In this document: positions 11,451-19,697 of the stretch, piece by piece
Numbering within the stretch: position 1 is the stretch's first letter
How the letters are laid out: the number at the start of each line of letters is the position of its first letter
DNA from: Brachyspira hampsonii 30446
GTDB lineage: Bacteria > Spirochaetota > Brachyspiria > Brachyspirales > Brachyspiraceae
NCBI RefSeq assembly: GCF_000316195.1
Contig: NZ_JH994111.1
Coordinates: 1,378,498 to 1,442,497 of the forward strand
Length of the DNA stretch: 64,000 nucleotides
Direction of reading: 5' to 3'
Position numbers and translations under genes: made by a program
Notes under the pieces: generated by a model
Databases searched by the model: none
Told to the model about the DNA's origin: nothing
What the model saw: only the letters and a program-made list of their open reading frames with translations

Positions 11451-12230
11451 ATGAAAAAAATAATATTTATAACTTTATTAATATCTTATTTATTTGTATC
11501 ATGCGGTTCTTCAAATACTGCACAAACTAATACAGAAAATAAAGAAATATTAGTATTGGCTGCTGCAAGTTTAACTGATGTACTTACAGAATTAGCTGAC
11601 AATTATAAAACAGAAACAGGAACAACTGTTACATTCTCATTTGCTTCATCAGGAGCTTTACAAACTCAAATAGAAGCAGGAGTACCGGCTGATATTTTCT
11701 TTTCGGCAGCACAAAAACAAATGGATGCCTTACAAGAAAAAGACTTAATTGATGCAGATACAAGAAAAGATTTGCTTGAAAATAAAGTTGTATTAATATC
11801 TCCAAGTAATTCAGATTTAAATATAAAATCATTTACAGATATAACAAATTCAAATATTACTAAAGTAGGATTAGGAGAACCAAAAAGCGTGCCTGTAGGA
11901 CAGTATTCTGAAGAAATATTAAGTAATTTATCCATACTTGATGCTGTTAAACAAAAGGCAGTTTACGGTTCTGATGTTAGAAATGTACTTTCTTGGGTAG
12001 AAACAGGAGAAGTTGACTCTGGTATAGTTTATGCTACCGATGCACAAATAGCAAAAAATATAAATATAATAGCAGAAGCTCCTGAAGGCAGTCATAAAAA
12101 AGTTATTTACCCTATAGCTATAGTAAAATCTTCAGAAAATAAAGAAGAAGCTAAAAAGTTTATAGATTATATATCTAATGACAAAGCTATAGAAACATTC
12201 AAAAAATACGGTTTTACTGTAATACAATAA
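11451..12230 (+). CDS. modA: Molybdate ABC transporter substrate-binding lipoprotein ModA
   Basis: ModA captures molybdate outside the inner membrane and delivers it to ModBC. The protein of 259 residues has a lipoprotein signal (LFVSC, cysteine near residue 19), then the family entry VLAAASLTDVLTELA, SFASSGALQTQIEAGVPADIF (binding loop) and WVETGEVDSGIVYATDA. The start ATG has AAAGGTG upstream. It is followed six bases later by modB. The position within the molybdenum cofactor group supports molybdate rather than sulfate. Confidence 0.94.
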   Translation: MKKIIFITLLISYLFVSCGSSNTAQTNTENKEILVLAAASLTDVLTELADNYKTETGTTVTFSFASSGALQTQIEAGVPADIFFSAAQKQMDALQEKDLIDADTRKDLLENKVVLISPSNSDLNIKSFTDITNSNITKVGLGEPKSVPVGQYSEEILSNLSILDAVKQKAVYGSDVRNVLSWVETGEVDSGIVYATDAQIAKNINIIAEAPEGSHKKVIYPIAIVKSSENKEEAKKFIDYISNDKAIETFKKYGFTVIQ

Positions 12231-12236
12231 ATAAAC

Positions 12237-12905
12237 ATGGAATATTCTCCATTAATTTTATCTATAAAAACAGCATTATATTCCACAATAATAACTTTTT
12301 TTATAGGAATATACGCAGCTATTATAGTAGTAAAAATTAAAAAATTTTCATCTCTTTTTGATATAATATTTACACTTCCGCTTGTGCTTCCTCCTACAGT
12401 TGTGGGATTTTTTCTATTATTATTGTTTGGAAGAAATTCTTTTATAGGAGGCATAGTTGGTAAATTAGGATTTCCTTTTGTATTTACATTAAGAGGTGCA
12501 GTATTAGCTTCATTTATAGTATCATTTCCTATAATGTATAGAACTTCAAAAGGTGCATTCGAGCAAATCGATAAAAACATAATAAATGCAGCAAGAACAT
12601 TAGGAAAATCAGAAAATTGGATATTTTGGAGAGTAATACTTCCAAATACTTGGCATTCTATACTTGGAGGTACTATACTATCATTTACAAGGGCATTGGG
12701 AGAATTTGGTGCTACTATAATGATAGCAGGAAATATACCAAAAAAAACACAAACTATGTCATTAGCCGTATATACTGCAGTTCAGGCTGGAGACAGAGAA
12801 CTAGCTTTTAAATGGGTTATGATAATTGTGTCAATATCATTTATAAGCATAATGATTATGAATATTATACTGCCTATTTCTGATAGTATAAAAAAAAGAT
12901 TATGA
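12237..12905 (+). CDS. modB: Molybdate ABC transporter permease ModB
   Basis: This 222-residue inner-membrane protein has about five or six hydrophobic spans and the cytoplasmic EAA-type coupling loop (ARTLGKSENWIFWRVILP, about residues 119-136) that contacts the ModC ATPase. The family signature LPLVLPPTVVGFFLL lies near residue 43 and the late GEFGATIMIAGNIP block is typical of ModB. It begins six bases after modA and ends ten bases before modC. Confidence 0.94.
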   Translation: MEYSPLILSIKTALYSTIITFFIGIYAAIIVVKIKKFSSLFDIIFTLPLVLPPTVVGFFLLLLFGRNSFIGGIVGKLGFPFVFTLRGAVLASFIVSFPIMYRTSKGAFEQIDKNIINAARTLGKSENWIFWRVILPNTWHSILGGTILSFTRALGEFGATIMIAGNIPKKTQTMSLAVYTAVQAGDRELAFKWVMIIVSISFISIMIMNIILPISDSIKKRL

Positions 12906-12914
12906 GGTTTTATA

Positions 12915-13967
12915 TTGAGTTTAATAGTTGATATAAAAAAGAAGCTATCTAATTTTGATTTAGACTTGCAGTTTGAAGTAAAAAGAGAAGTATTTTCTAT
13001 ACTCGGAGCATCTGGAAGCGGTAAAAGTATGGCTTTAAAATGTATTGCAGGAATTGAAAAACCTGACAGCGGATATATAGAATTTAATGGAAATGTTTTT
13101 TATGATTCTAAGAAACATATTAATATAAAACCTCAAAAAAGAAATGTAGGTTTTTTATTTCAAAATTATGCTTTATTTCCAAATATGACAGTTGAAGAAA
13201 ATATTAAATGCGGTATAAGAGATAAAAAAAATAATATTGACATTAAAAGCATAATGAATAAATTTTTTATATATGATATTAAAAATAAAAAGCCAAGAGA
13301 AATATCAGGAGGAGAACAGCAAAGAACTGCATTAGCAAGAATATTTGTATCATCTCCTAGTATATTAATGCTTGATGAGCCTTTGAGTGCTTTAGATTAT
13401 CATATAAAATGGGAACTAGAAAAATTTATTTTATCAGCTATAAAAGAGTTTGATGGCACTACTTTATTTGTATCGCATAACAGAGATGAGGTTTACAGAC
13501 TATCAGACAATATAGGAATAATAAATAAAGGAAAATTCGATATAATAGATTCTAAATATAACCTTTTTGAAAATCCTAAAACATACTTCTCAGCACTTCT
13601 TACAGGATATAAAAATTTTTCAAGAATAAAAATATTAGAAAATAGCAAAATAGAATGCATTGATTGGAATATTAATTTAACTATTGAAAATAATAATCTA
13701 AAAAATATAGAAAATGCTAATTATATAGGAATGCGTCCTTATTCTTTTTTTGATTATGATGATGATAAAAAAAGTGATATATATATAAAATCAAAAATAA
13801 CAAATATTACAGAAGATATGTTTTCATATATTATAACTTTAGTGCCGGTAAACAGCGAAAACCAAATAACTTGGAGGCTCGATAAGGATAAATATAAAAA
13901 TGATTATAAACTTGGAAAAGAAATAAATTTAGGTTTTGAAAGTAATGACATAATATTTTTAAAATAA
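12915..13967 (+). CDS. modC: Molybdate ABC transporter ATPase ModC
   Basis: ModC powers molybdate import. The protein of 350 residues has Walker A (GASGSGKSMALK, about 32), the Q loop FLFQNYALFP, signature ISGGEQQRTALARI, Walker B ILMLDEPLSALD and the switch histidine in FVSHNRDE. The C-terminal 130 residues form a divergent TOBE/MOP-like domain (IGMRPYSFF). The start is a TTG at 12915 with TGAGG seven bases upstream; it immediately follows the modB stop. The operon ends at a strong hairpin at 13971. Confidence 0.94.
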   Translation: MSLIVDIKKKLSNFDLDLQFEVKREVFSILGASGSGKSMALKCIAGIEKPDSGYIEFNGNVFYDSKKHINIKPQKRNVGFLFQNYALFPNMTVEENIKCGIRDKKNNIDIKSIMNKFFIYDIKNKKPREISGGEQQRTALARIFVSSPSILMLDEPLSALDYHIKWELEKFILSAIKEFDGTTLFVSHNRDEVYRLSDNIGIINKGKFDIIDSKYNLFENPKTYFSALLTGYKNFSRIKILENSKIECIDWNINLTIENNNLKNIENANYIGMRPYSFFDYDDDKKSDIYIKSKITNITEDMFSYIITLVPVNSENQITWRLDKDKYKNDYKLGKEINLGFESNDIIFLK

Positions 13968-13970
13968 ATA

Positions 13971-14005
13971 AAAGCAGCAGGATAAAATCCAGCCGCTTTT
14001 ATAAA
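13971..14005. terminator. Bidirectional terminator between modC and the PepSY gene
   Basis: AAAGCAGCAGGAT (13971-13983) pairs with ATCCAGCCGCTTT (13987-13999), 11 of 13 positions matching, with T-runs on both strands. It separates two convergent genes. Confidence 0.75.
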
Positions 14006-14018
14006 AATGCATCATCAA

Positions 14019-14447
14019 TTAATCATCAAATTTTTGTCTCATAATCTGTCCGTTTCCTGTTACCATAAGCTCCATCATATTATTTAATTTTAATTTATAG
14101 TTTCCCCACTCTTTTTCTGCATCAATTATAGCAGCCTGAGGATATGCATTTCTTACAGCCTGTATAACAGCAGCAGGAAAAGCAGCATCTGGTATAGGAG
14201 CATATTCACTATCTATATTATCCCAATCTCCATTACCTAAAAAGTCTATAGACACACCATTTGACAACTGCACATCAAATTTTCTTCCGTCTCTTTCAAC
14301 TTTCCAAATTTGAGCTCCAGGAAATACTCTTTGTATAAATGCTGATGCTTGCTGAGGCAATGCTGAAGGCGGAACCACCATATCAGCAAAAAGGCTTGAA
14401 GCTGATAAAATAAATAATGATGCTAAAAAGATAGATAATTTTTTCAT
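14019..14447 (-). CDS. Secreted PepSY-like protein
   Basis: This 142-residue protein has a signal peptide (residues 1-21, cut after SLFA). The mature part contains two similar halves typical of PepSY-like domains: IQRVFPGAQIWKVERDG with FDVQLSNGVSIDF, then VRNAYPQAAIIDAEKE with YKLKLNNMMELMV. These domains are thought to inhibit or chaperone proteins in the periplasm. The ATG has AAGGAGAG upstream. It stands alone. No catalytic motif is seen. Confidence 0.82.
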   Translation of the reverse strand: MKKLSIFLASLFILSASSLFADMVVPPSALPQQASAFIQRVFPGAQIWKVERDGRKFDVQLSNGVSIDFLGNGDWDNIDSEYAPIPDAAFPAAVIQAVRNAYPQAAIIDAEKEWGNYKLKLNNMMELMVTGNGQIMRQKFDD

Positions 14448-14545
14448 GATTTACTCTCCTTAAATATTGATATATGTAAATTATCTTTACAATTATAAGT
14501 ATAGCACTTTTAGTATATTTGTCAAGTTTTTTTACAATATTTTTA

Positions 14546-15580
14546 CTATTTTTTTACAATATTTTCTATTTTTTTTATTAATTCTTTTAAATCTTTGGGT
14601 AAAGGAGCTTTTACTTTGATTATTTCATCAGTGATTGGGTGATTAAATTTAAGACTATAGGCATGTAAAGCCTGTCTATTGAAAAAACCTTCAGGAATAA
14701 TACCTTTTTCTATAAAATCATCAAAAACTTTAGGACCATACTTTCCATATATTTTATCACCTATCATAAAAAAACCTTTAGAATATAAATGCACTCTTAT
14801 CTGATGCATTCTTCCCGTATAAAGTCTTGCCATAACAATAGCATAATCCCCAATTCTTCTTATGGTTTTAAAAGAAGTTTTTGAATATTTTGAGCCTTCT
14901 ATATTTTCTTTATGAAGTGTTTGAAATCTTCTGTAATATTCATGTCCGCTTTCAAGCATATAGCCTTCAACGGTAAATTTATCTTCTATATCTTTAGCAT
15001 TTTCTATTAGAGCAATATATGTTTTTTTTATTGAATTTCTTTTATACTGCTTTCCATTCACTTTTCTTCCTGCAAGCATAGCACAGAAATTCGATGCCGA
15101 TTTGCTGCTTCTTGAAAGAACTACACATCCGCTGGTTTCTCTGTCTATTCTATTAAGCATATTTATATTGCTATTGAGCATATTTTTTACTATTGTATGA
15201 AGTGTATTATGATAATATTTACCAGAAGGTATAACAGGCAAATTAGCAGGTTTATTCGCTACTATTAAATCTCCGTCATCATATACTATAGATACATTTT
15301 TATCAACTTCAGGCTCTTTCATTCCTATAATATGATAAGCTATCTCATCGCCTTTTTTGACAGTTCTTGTATACTTCACTTTACTATTATTAAGAAGAAC
15401 TAAACCCTGCCCTATTAAATCCTGCCATTTATTTCTTGAATAATAAGAAAATCTCTCTCCCATATATTTATCTAATCTTGTATTTTCTTCGATATCCTCT
15501 TCTATGCGGCATTTTCTTATTACAGATTTTTTATATAATTCTTCTATATTTTCATTCAATTTATTTTTTTTCTTTTTCAT
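14546..15580 (-). CDS. RluA-family RNA pseudouridine synthase
   Basis: This 344-residue enzyme isomerises specific uridines in rRNA or tRNA. An S4-like RNA-binding part (about residues 35-90, RLDKYMGERF ... WQDLIGQGLVLLN) is followed by the catalytic domain with NRIDRETSGCVVLSRSS, whose aspartate is the catalytic residue, and the late TGRMHQIRVHL and GDKIYG motifs. It belongs to the RluC/RluD branch; the exact target is not determined. The ATG at 15580 is chosen because a consensus promoter places the transcript start at or next to it; an upstream ATG at 15616 lies inside the -35 box and cannot be used from this promoter. Confidence 0.92.
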   Translation of the reverse strand: MKKKKNKLNENIEELYKKSVIRKCRIEEDIEENTRLDKYMGERFSYYSRNKWQDLIGQGLVLLNNSKVKYTRTVKKGDEIAYHIIGMKEPEVDKNVSIVYDDGDLIVANKPANLPVIPSGKYYHNTLHTIVKNMLNSNINMLNRIDRETSGCVVLSRSSKSASNFCAMLAGRKVNGKQYKRNSIKKTYIALIENAKDIEDKFTVEGYMLESGHEYYRRFQTLHKENIEGSKYSKTSFKTIRRIGDYAIVMARLYTGRMHQIRVHLYSKGFFMIGDKIYGKYGPKVFDDFIEKGIIPEGFFNRQALHAYSLKFNHPITDEIIKVKAPLPKDLKELIKKIENIVKK

Positions 15581-15587
15581 GAATATG

Positions 15588-15616
15588 ATTATACTAAGAG
15601 TATAAAGATTTGTCAA
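15588..15616 (-). promoter_or_regulatory. Consensus promoter giving a leaderless mRNA
   Basis: On the minus strand TTGACA (15616-15611) and TATAAT (15593-15588) are both perfect and 17 bases apart. The expected first transcribed base is about 15581, adjacent to the ATG at 15580-15578, so the message would have no leader. No ribosome site exists upstream of that ATG. Confidence 0.8.
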
Positions 15617-15753
15617 AATATTTATTATTATTTCTAATATTACTAATAAAAATTACATATTAATTTTAAAGATATAAACAATAAACTAGCAACTGATTAA
15701 AAAAGCTGCTAGATGTTTTTTAGCGAGCTTATACTATTAATAATAAAAAATTA

Positions 15754-16185
15754 TTATTTCGGATTGATGATTCTTAAAAATTTAGTATAAAAAGGAGTTG
15801 AGAAAGTTACAGAATCCCCCTTAAATACAGATACAATTTCACCATTTTTCACTTCAATTTTTCTTCCTTCATAATGAATAATGAGAGTTCCTTCCAAAAC
15901 AACATACATTTCATCATATCCAAGCACGCATTGCATATCTGTATTATTCAATTCCATTAATAAACATTTTAAATGACATCTCTCATACTCATTAAAAACA
16001 TCAGTTACATAAGAATTATCTTCATACTTTATTTTATTAGAATCTATATCAGAGATTGATTTTTTTACTAATGTTTTTTTATGATTATTTGAAGCATCTA
16101 GTTTATATCCGGAAGCAGTACCTGTATGCAGAAAATCACAAACAGCTTTATTTACAATAGACTCAATATTTTTTATATCTTCCAT
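15754..16185 (-). CDS. EutQ-like cupin protein of the microcompartment
   Basis: This 143-residue protein is a small cupin related to the C-terminal part of EutQ (CVLGYDEMYVVLEGTLIIHY; VKNGEIVSVFKGDSVTFSTP). EutQ of Salmonella has been reported to have acetate kinase activity, so here it could stand in for the missing PduW kinase; this is inference. The first 20 residues (IESIVNKAVCDFL) form an amphipathic helix like the encapsulation peptides of PduD, PduE and PduP in this locus, so it may be a lumen protein. It is the last gene of the operon, with AAAGGAG upstream. Confidence 0.8.
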   Translation of the reverse strand: MEDIKNIESIVNKAVCDFLHTGTASGYKLDASNNHKKTLVKKSISDIDSNKIKYEDNSYVTDVFNEYERCHLKCLLMELNNTDMQCVLGYDEMYVVLEGTLIIHYEGRKIEVKNGEIVSVFKGDSVTFSTPFYTKFLRIINPK

Positions 16186-16208
16186 AACGGTAAAACTCCT
16201 TTAATATA

Positions 16209-16484
16209 TTAAGGTATGATACTCCATATATCATCATGAGGCTTTGCAATAATAGCATGACGGCATTTAGCATTTAATTTTTCTACAGCCGTCTCAGCAC
16301 TTTTTACAGCCTCTTTAATGTTAGATATACTGCCTGCTATAATTATAACAACTATTCCAGCTCCTATAAGTTCTTTATCTATAACTTTAACATCAGATGC
16401 ATTCAATAAAGTATCCAAAGCACTAATTGTAGCAATATATCCTGTAGTTTCTATTATTCCAATAGATAAATTTAAATTTTCCAT
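16209..16484 (-). CDS. Single-domain BMC shell protein, divergent
   Basis: This 91-residue protein is a single BMC domain (SIGIIETTGYIATISALDTL at the N-terminus, GAGIVVIIIAGSISNIKEAV in the middle, HAIIAKPHDDIWSIIP at the end). It forms a hexameric shell tile. It is clearly different from the triplicated tiles of this locus: the pore-loop region is changed (ELIGAGIVVII in place of [11 protein letters not shown]), which suggests a different pore. It is not a permuted PduU-type protein. No good ribosome site precedes the ATG, so it may depend on coupling to the gene before it. Confidence 0.85.
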   Translation of the reverse strand: MENLNLSIGIIETTGYIATISALDTLLNASDVKVIDKELIGAGIVVIIIAGSISNIKEAVKSAETAVEKLNAKCRHAIIAKPHDDIWSIIP

Positions 16485-16494
16485 TTAAAAATTT

Positions 16495-16809
16495 TTATGA
16501 ATTAATCCTTTTTAATACTTCAACTATAACATTTTTTATAATTTTTTCATCGGTTATATTACATTTATTCACCAAAATTTTTATTGTCTGCTTAACTATT
16601 TCAGCAGTATCATTATTCTTGTCAGCAATATCATTACTACTGCAATTACAATTTTCATCACCATATACTATTTTTATTCTCTTTGATCTTATAATATCCA
16701 TAGCACTTGGAGTAAAAATAACATTAGAAGGCACATATATAGTATCAGAATTACAATTTATAAGTTCATGAATATTCTGAGTATTATAAACTATTTTATT
16801 TTTATTCAT
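16495..16809 (-). CDS. Unrecognised small microcompartment-associated protein
   Basis: I do not recognise this 104-residue protein. Residues about 20-48 carry a motif VIFTPSAMDIIRSKRIKIVY that is shared with the N-terminus of the EutT-like protein (FVTPSAKEYLASRKIEL) and the C-terminus of PduM (IITPLVMDYIKENKINILY) in the same operon. A short CNC segment and a polar linker follow. The last 20 residues (DEKIIKNVIVEVLKRINS) look like a Pdu encapsulation peptide, but at the C-terminus. The ATG at 16809 has GGGAGTG upstream; an ATG at 16830 overlaps the pduT stop and is an alternative. It is probably a cargo or adaptor protein. Confidence 0.75.
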   Translation of the reverse strand: MNKNKIVYNTQNIHELINCNSDTIYVPSNVIFTPSAMDIIRSKRIKIVYGDENCNCSSNDIADKNNDTAEIVKQTIKILVNKCNITDEKIIKNVIVEVLKRINS

Positions 16810-16826
16810 AATATACACTCCCAAAA

Positions 16827-17372
16827 TCATAAAATAGAATTATATAATTCATCTATAGGCGAAGGCAATATACAATAATCAACTATAAGTCCCTCATCTT
16901 CAGCCCTCTTCATTCCTGCTTTAACCGCTTCTTCAACAGCACTTACCTTACCTGTCAAAGTAATATATGATTTTCCTCCTATAGCAAAACCAAGCCTTAC
17001 ATTAACAAGAGAAACATCACTTGCCTTAGCAGCATCATCAGCCCCTTGTACAGCTGAAGCTATAGAAAAATATTCTATAACACCAATAGCCTCTCTAGGA
17101 AAATCATACAAAGTACCATTAATAGCTTCTATTACACTTTCATGAATATTAGCTATAACAAAAGAATTAATCACAGAAACACCGCCTATTTCAATACCAG
17201 CTTTTTTAGATGACTCCACCGCCCCTACATCTCCGCAGAATATAACAATATATTTTCCTGGACATACAGAATGGGATCTTAAAATTTTAACATTGGCAGC
17301 TTTTCCTATATGATCTGTAACTAATATACCTCTAGCTATACTATTTAATTCTATCATTCCTATAGACTTCAT
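16827..17372 (-). CDS. pduT: PduT, tandem-BMC shell protein with iron-sulfur cluster site
   Basis: PduT is a trimeric shell protein made of two BMC domains; in Salmonella it carries a 4Fe-4S cluster at the central pore and is thought to pass electrons to PduS. This 181-residue protein has domain one at about 3-85 and domain two at about 95-178. The single cysteine in HSVCPGKYIVIF (about residue 37) matches the cluster ligand position. It overlaps the pduS stop by four bases (ATGA), indicating tight coupling to its redox partner. Confidence 0.93.
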   Translation of the reverse strand: MKSIGMIELNSIARGILVTDHIGKAANVKILRSHSVCPGKYIVIFCGDVGAVESSKKAGIEIGGVSVINSFVIANIHESVIEAINGTLYDFPREAIGVIEYFSIASAVQGADDAAKASDVSLVNVRLGFAIGGKSYITLTGKVSAVEEAVKAGMKRAEDEGLIVDYCILPSPIDELYNSIL

Positions 17373-18739
17373 TTAACACTTCCCCCATTTATAACTATTT
17401 TTTCAGTATCAACAGACTCTACAATACCATTTATACTAGAATGTATATTAGCCCCAACTTTATCCATAGGTACTGCAGCTATAATTTGTCCCTCATTAAC
17501 TGAATCCCCAACCTGTACAACAGCTTCAGCAGGCATTCCTATATGCTGTCTTAATTCTATAGATACCTTTGAAACATTTATTTCTTTAGGATTATCCATG
17601 TCAGCTTCAACATGAGAATATTTATCTAATCCTAAAATAGTAGTCAATCTATTTGTTGATACTCTCCTATACTCTATAGAAGGATGTACTCCATGATCTT
17701 TTACATTCCTATCAGGTTTAATATTAGCCTTTCTTAAAAGAGATTTAACATATATATTCATATTAGCAGGATTTATGCCCATAGGACAGGAATAAAGCTC
17801 ACATATTCCGCATTCACAGCAGAAATTTGCTTCTTTAAGTTTATCTAAAGTATGTTCGCTATTATTTTCTATATTTTCCAAATCGGCAAAAGCAACTGTA
17901 CGCATAACTAAATGAGGATTAATTTTATGACCAATTAAATTTCTAGGGCATAATTCAGAACATGCACTGCATTGTATGCAAGAGCATTTTGCCATAGCCA
18001 CAATTTTAGAGTAATTTATTTGTTTCTTTTTTACTAAATAATGATCTTCATCAATAACTATCAATGCACCTGTTGTTTTTTTAACATAGAGATTATTAGT
18101 TTCAGTTATATGATAATATCTGCCCATCATAGGACCTCCTACTATCACATATTTATTATCATCTTTTACATTTACTTGATGAAGGATCTCTCTTAAATTC
18201 GCCCCAATAGGCACTTTAACAATACAAGGATTTTCAACTTCTCCTAATATTGACATATATTTTGAAATTACAGGTTTATCGCTTAAGCTGTCATAAATAT
18301 TACATAAAGTAGCAACATTAAATACCACGCATCCAACCTCTAAAGGTATACCACCTGCTTTAATAACTCTCTTAGTAATATTATATACTAAAGTTTGCTC
18401 ATCACCTAAAGGATAAAAACTTTTAAATGCTTTTATTTCTATAGGAACATTTTCTTTTTTAATAGCTTCTTCTAAAGCATTTATCTGCTTCACATACTTT
18501 TTCTTTGTTCCTATGATTATATGTTCTGCAGATATTTCTTTACCTATAATAGACAATGCCTTCACTATCTTTTCAGCATATTTAAGCATAAGAAATTGAT
18601 CCGTTTGTAAAAGTGGCTCACATTCAGCTGCATTAGCTATTAAATATTCTACTTTTTCCGGAAGTTTTATATGTGATGGAAAACCAGCTCCGCCGGCACC
18701 CACAATACCAGCATTATATATTTTTTCTTTCAAGCTCAT
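17369..18739 (-). CDS. pduS: PduS cobalamin reductase (RnfC-like)
   Basis: PduS reduces cobalamin so that adenosyltransferase can rebuild the active coenzyme inside the compartment. This 456-residue protein has an RnfC/NuoF-like N-terminus (GIVGAGGAGFPSHIKLP), a nucleotide/flavin part (GGPMMGRYY), two 4Fe-4S motifs (CIQCSACSELCP and CCECGICELYSCP) and a C-terminal lipoyl-like sandwich domain (VQVGDSVNEGQIIAAVP). Length and order match PduS of enteric bacteria. AAAGG precedes the ATG. It is coupled to pduT. Confidence 0.94.
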   Translation of the reverse strand: MSLKEKIYNAGIVGAGGAGFPSHIKLPEKVEYLIANAAECEPLLQTDQFLMLKYAEKIVKALSIIGKEISAEHIIIGTKKKYVKQINALEEAIKKENVPIEIKAFKSFYPLGDEQTLVYNITKRVIKAGGIPLEVGCVVFNVATLCNIYDSLSDKPVISKYMSILGEVENPCIVKVPIGANLREILHQVNVKDDNKYVIVGGPMMGRYYHITETNNLYVKKTTGALIVIDEDHYLVKKKQINYSKIVAMAKCSCIQCSACSELCPRNLIGHKINPHLVMRTVAFADLENIENNSEHTLDKLKEANFCCECGICELYSCPMGINPANMNIYVKSLLRKANIKPDRNVKDHGVHPSIEYRRVSTNRLTTILGLDKYSHVEADMDNPKEINVSKVSIELRQHIGMPAEAVVQVGDSVNEGQIIAAVPMDKVGANIHSSINGIVESVDTEKIVINGGSVK

Positions 18740-18757
18740 ATATAAACCTTTATTTTT

Positions 18758-19030
18758 TTATTTATTTAAATCTACCTGATCCACTATACCAACTATAACT
18801 GCATCTATAGGCAGCATATTTTTATCTCCCTGAGCATTTCTAGCACCGCTTCCTGAAGTAATAATAACTATATCATCAATACCAGCACCTATATAATCAC
18901 AAGCCACAACAATATTTAATTCTTTATTGGTATCAGGTTCAAAAACTCTAGTTATTAAAAGTTTGCTTCCGGATAAAGCTTCCTCTTTTTTAGTAGCCCA
19001 TACACTTCCTATTACTTTTGCTAATACCAT
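18758..19030 (-). CDS. pduN: PduN/EutN/CcmL-type vertex protein
   Basis: This 90-residue protein belongs to the pentameric family that caps the vertices of the microcompartment shell. The start MVLAKVIGSVWATKKEEALSG and the later ACDYIGAGIDDIVIITSGSGAR and IDAVIVGIVDQVDL are characteristic. It lies 21 bases after pduM with GAGGGA upstream. It is the only vertex gene in the locus, which would be enough to close the shell. Confidence 0.95.
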   Translation of the reverse strand: MVLAKVIGSVWATKKEEALSGSKLLITRVFEPDTNKELNIVVACDYIGAGIDDIVIITSGSGARNAQGDKNMLPIDAVIVGIVDQVDLNK

Positions 19031-19050
19031 TGATAATCCCTCTTTATTAT

Positions 19051-19695
19051 TTATTCATATAGAATATTTATTTTATTTTCTTTAATATAATCCATAACAA
19101 GCGGAGTAATAATTGCATTACTGCTGATTTTTATACTTGAATAATCATTAATAATATCAACTATATCGCTTTTAGTAATAACTTTCTTATCTTGAAAATT
19201 AAAACAATTTCCTGAACTAATGATATTTTTATCATCATTTATTTTTTTGTATTTTCTAAAGTATGATAAAAAATTGCTTTTATCCAATATAATAAGTCCG
19301 TAAGATTTAGCTGTATTTTCTAATTCCAATAACTTAGAGAATAATTGACTAGAAGCAGTATTTTTATAATTATCAAATTTTTCATTATTCTTTAAGGCTA
19401 TAACCTTTTTACCGGATAATAAAGCATTAATTATAAAAGAAACATTTTCATTTTTGTATAGAATATTAGATATGCATGATAAAATCTCTGCTGATAAATC
19501 ATCTATTATGACAGCAGAGTAACTATCAATATTAATATCATTTGCAGAAGATGCTATATTTAAATTGTATCCGATATTTTCTAATTCATTTTTAAAACAA
19601 AAACTATCAGACAGAACAAATATAGAATCTATACAAGTTTTATTTAATTGATTTATTACTTCTAATACAATTTTTTTTAATGTTAAATCGTCCAT
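19051..19695 (-). CDS. pduM: PduM-like microcompartment protein
   Basis: PduM is a structural protein needed for proper Pdu compartments; its biochemical role is unknown. This 214-residue protein begins with an amphipathic helix (LTLKKIVLEVINQL) like the PduM N-terminus and ends in a conserved tail (NAIITPLVMDYIKENKINIL), which corresponds to the C-terminal VTAMARDAANARNIQL type tail of enteric PduM. The middle is poorly conserved and longer than in Salmonella PduM, about 163 residues. The position between the EutJ-like gene and pduN agrees with the enteric order pduL-M-N. Identification rests on the two ends and the position. Confidence 0.75.
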   Translation of the reverse strand: MDDLTLKKIVLEVINQLNKTCIDSIFVLSDSFCFKNELENIGYNLNIASSANDINIDSYSAVIIDDLSAEILSCISNILYKNENVSFIINALLSGKKVIALKNNEKFDNYKNTASSQLFSKLLELENTAKSYGLIILDKSNFLSYFRKYKKINDDKNIISSGNCFNFQDKKVITKSDIVDIINDYSSIKISSNAIITPLVMDYIKENKINILYE

Positions 19696-19697
19696 AC

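Noticed and set aside
15581..15616. Upstream start for the RluA-type gene
   Set aside because: The codons overlap the -35 and -10 boxes of a consensus promoter, so they are not in the transcript it makes.
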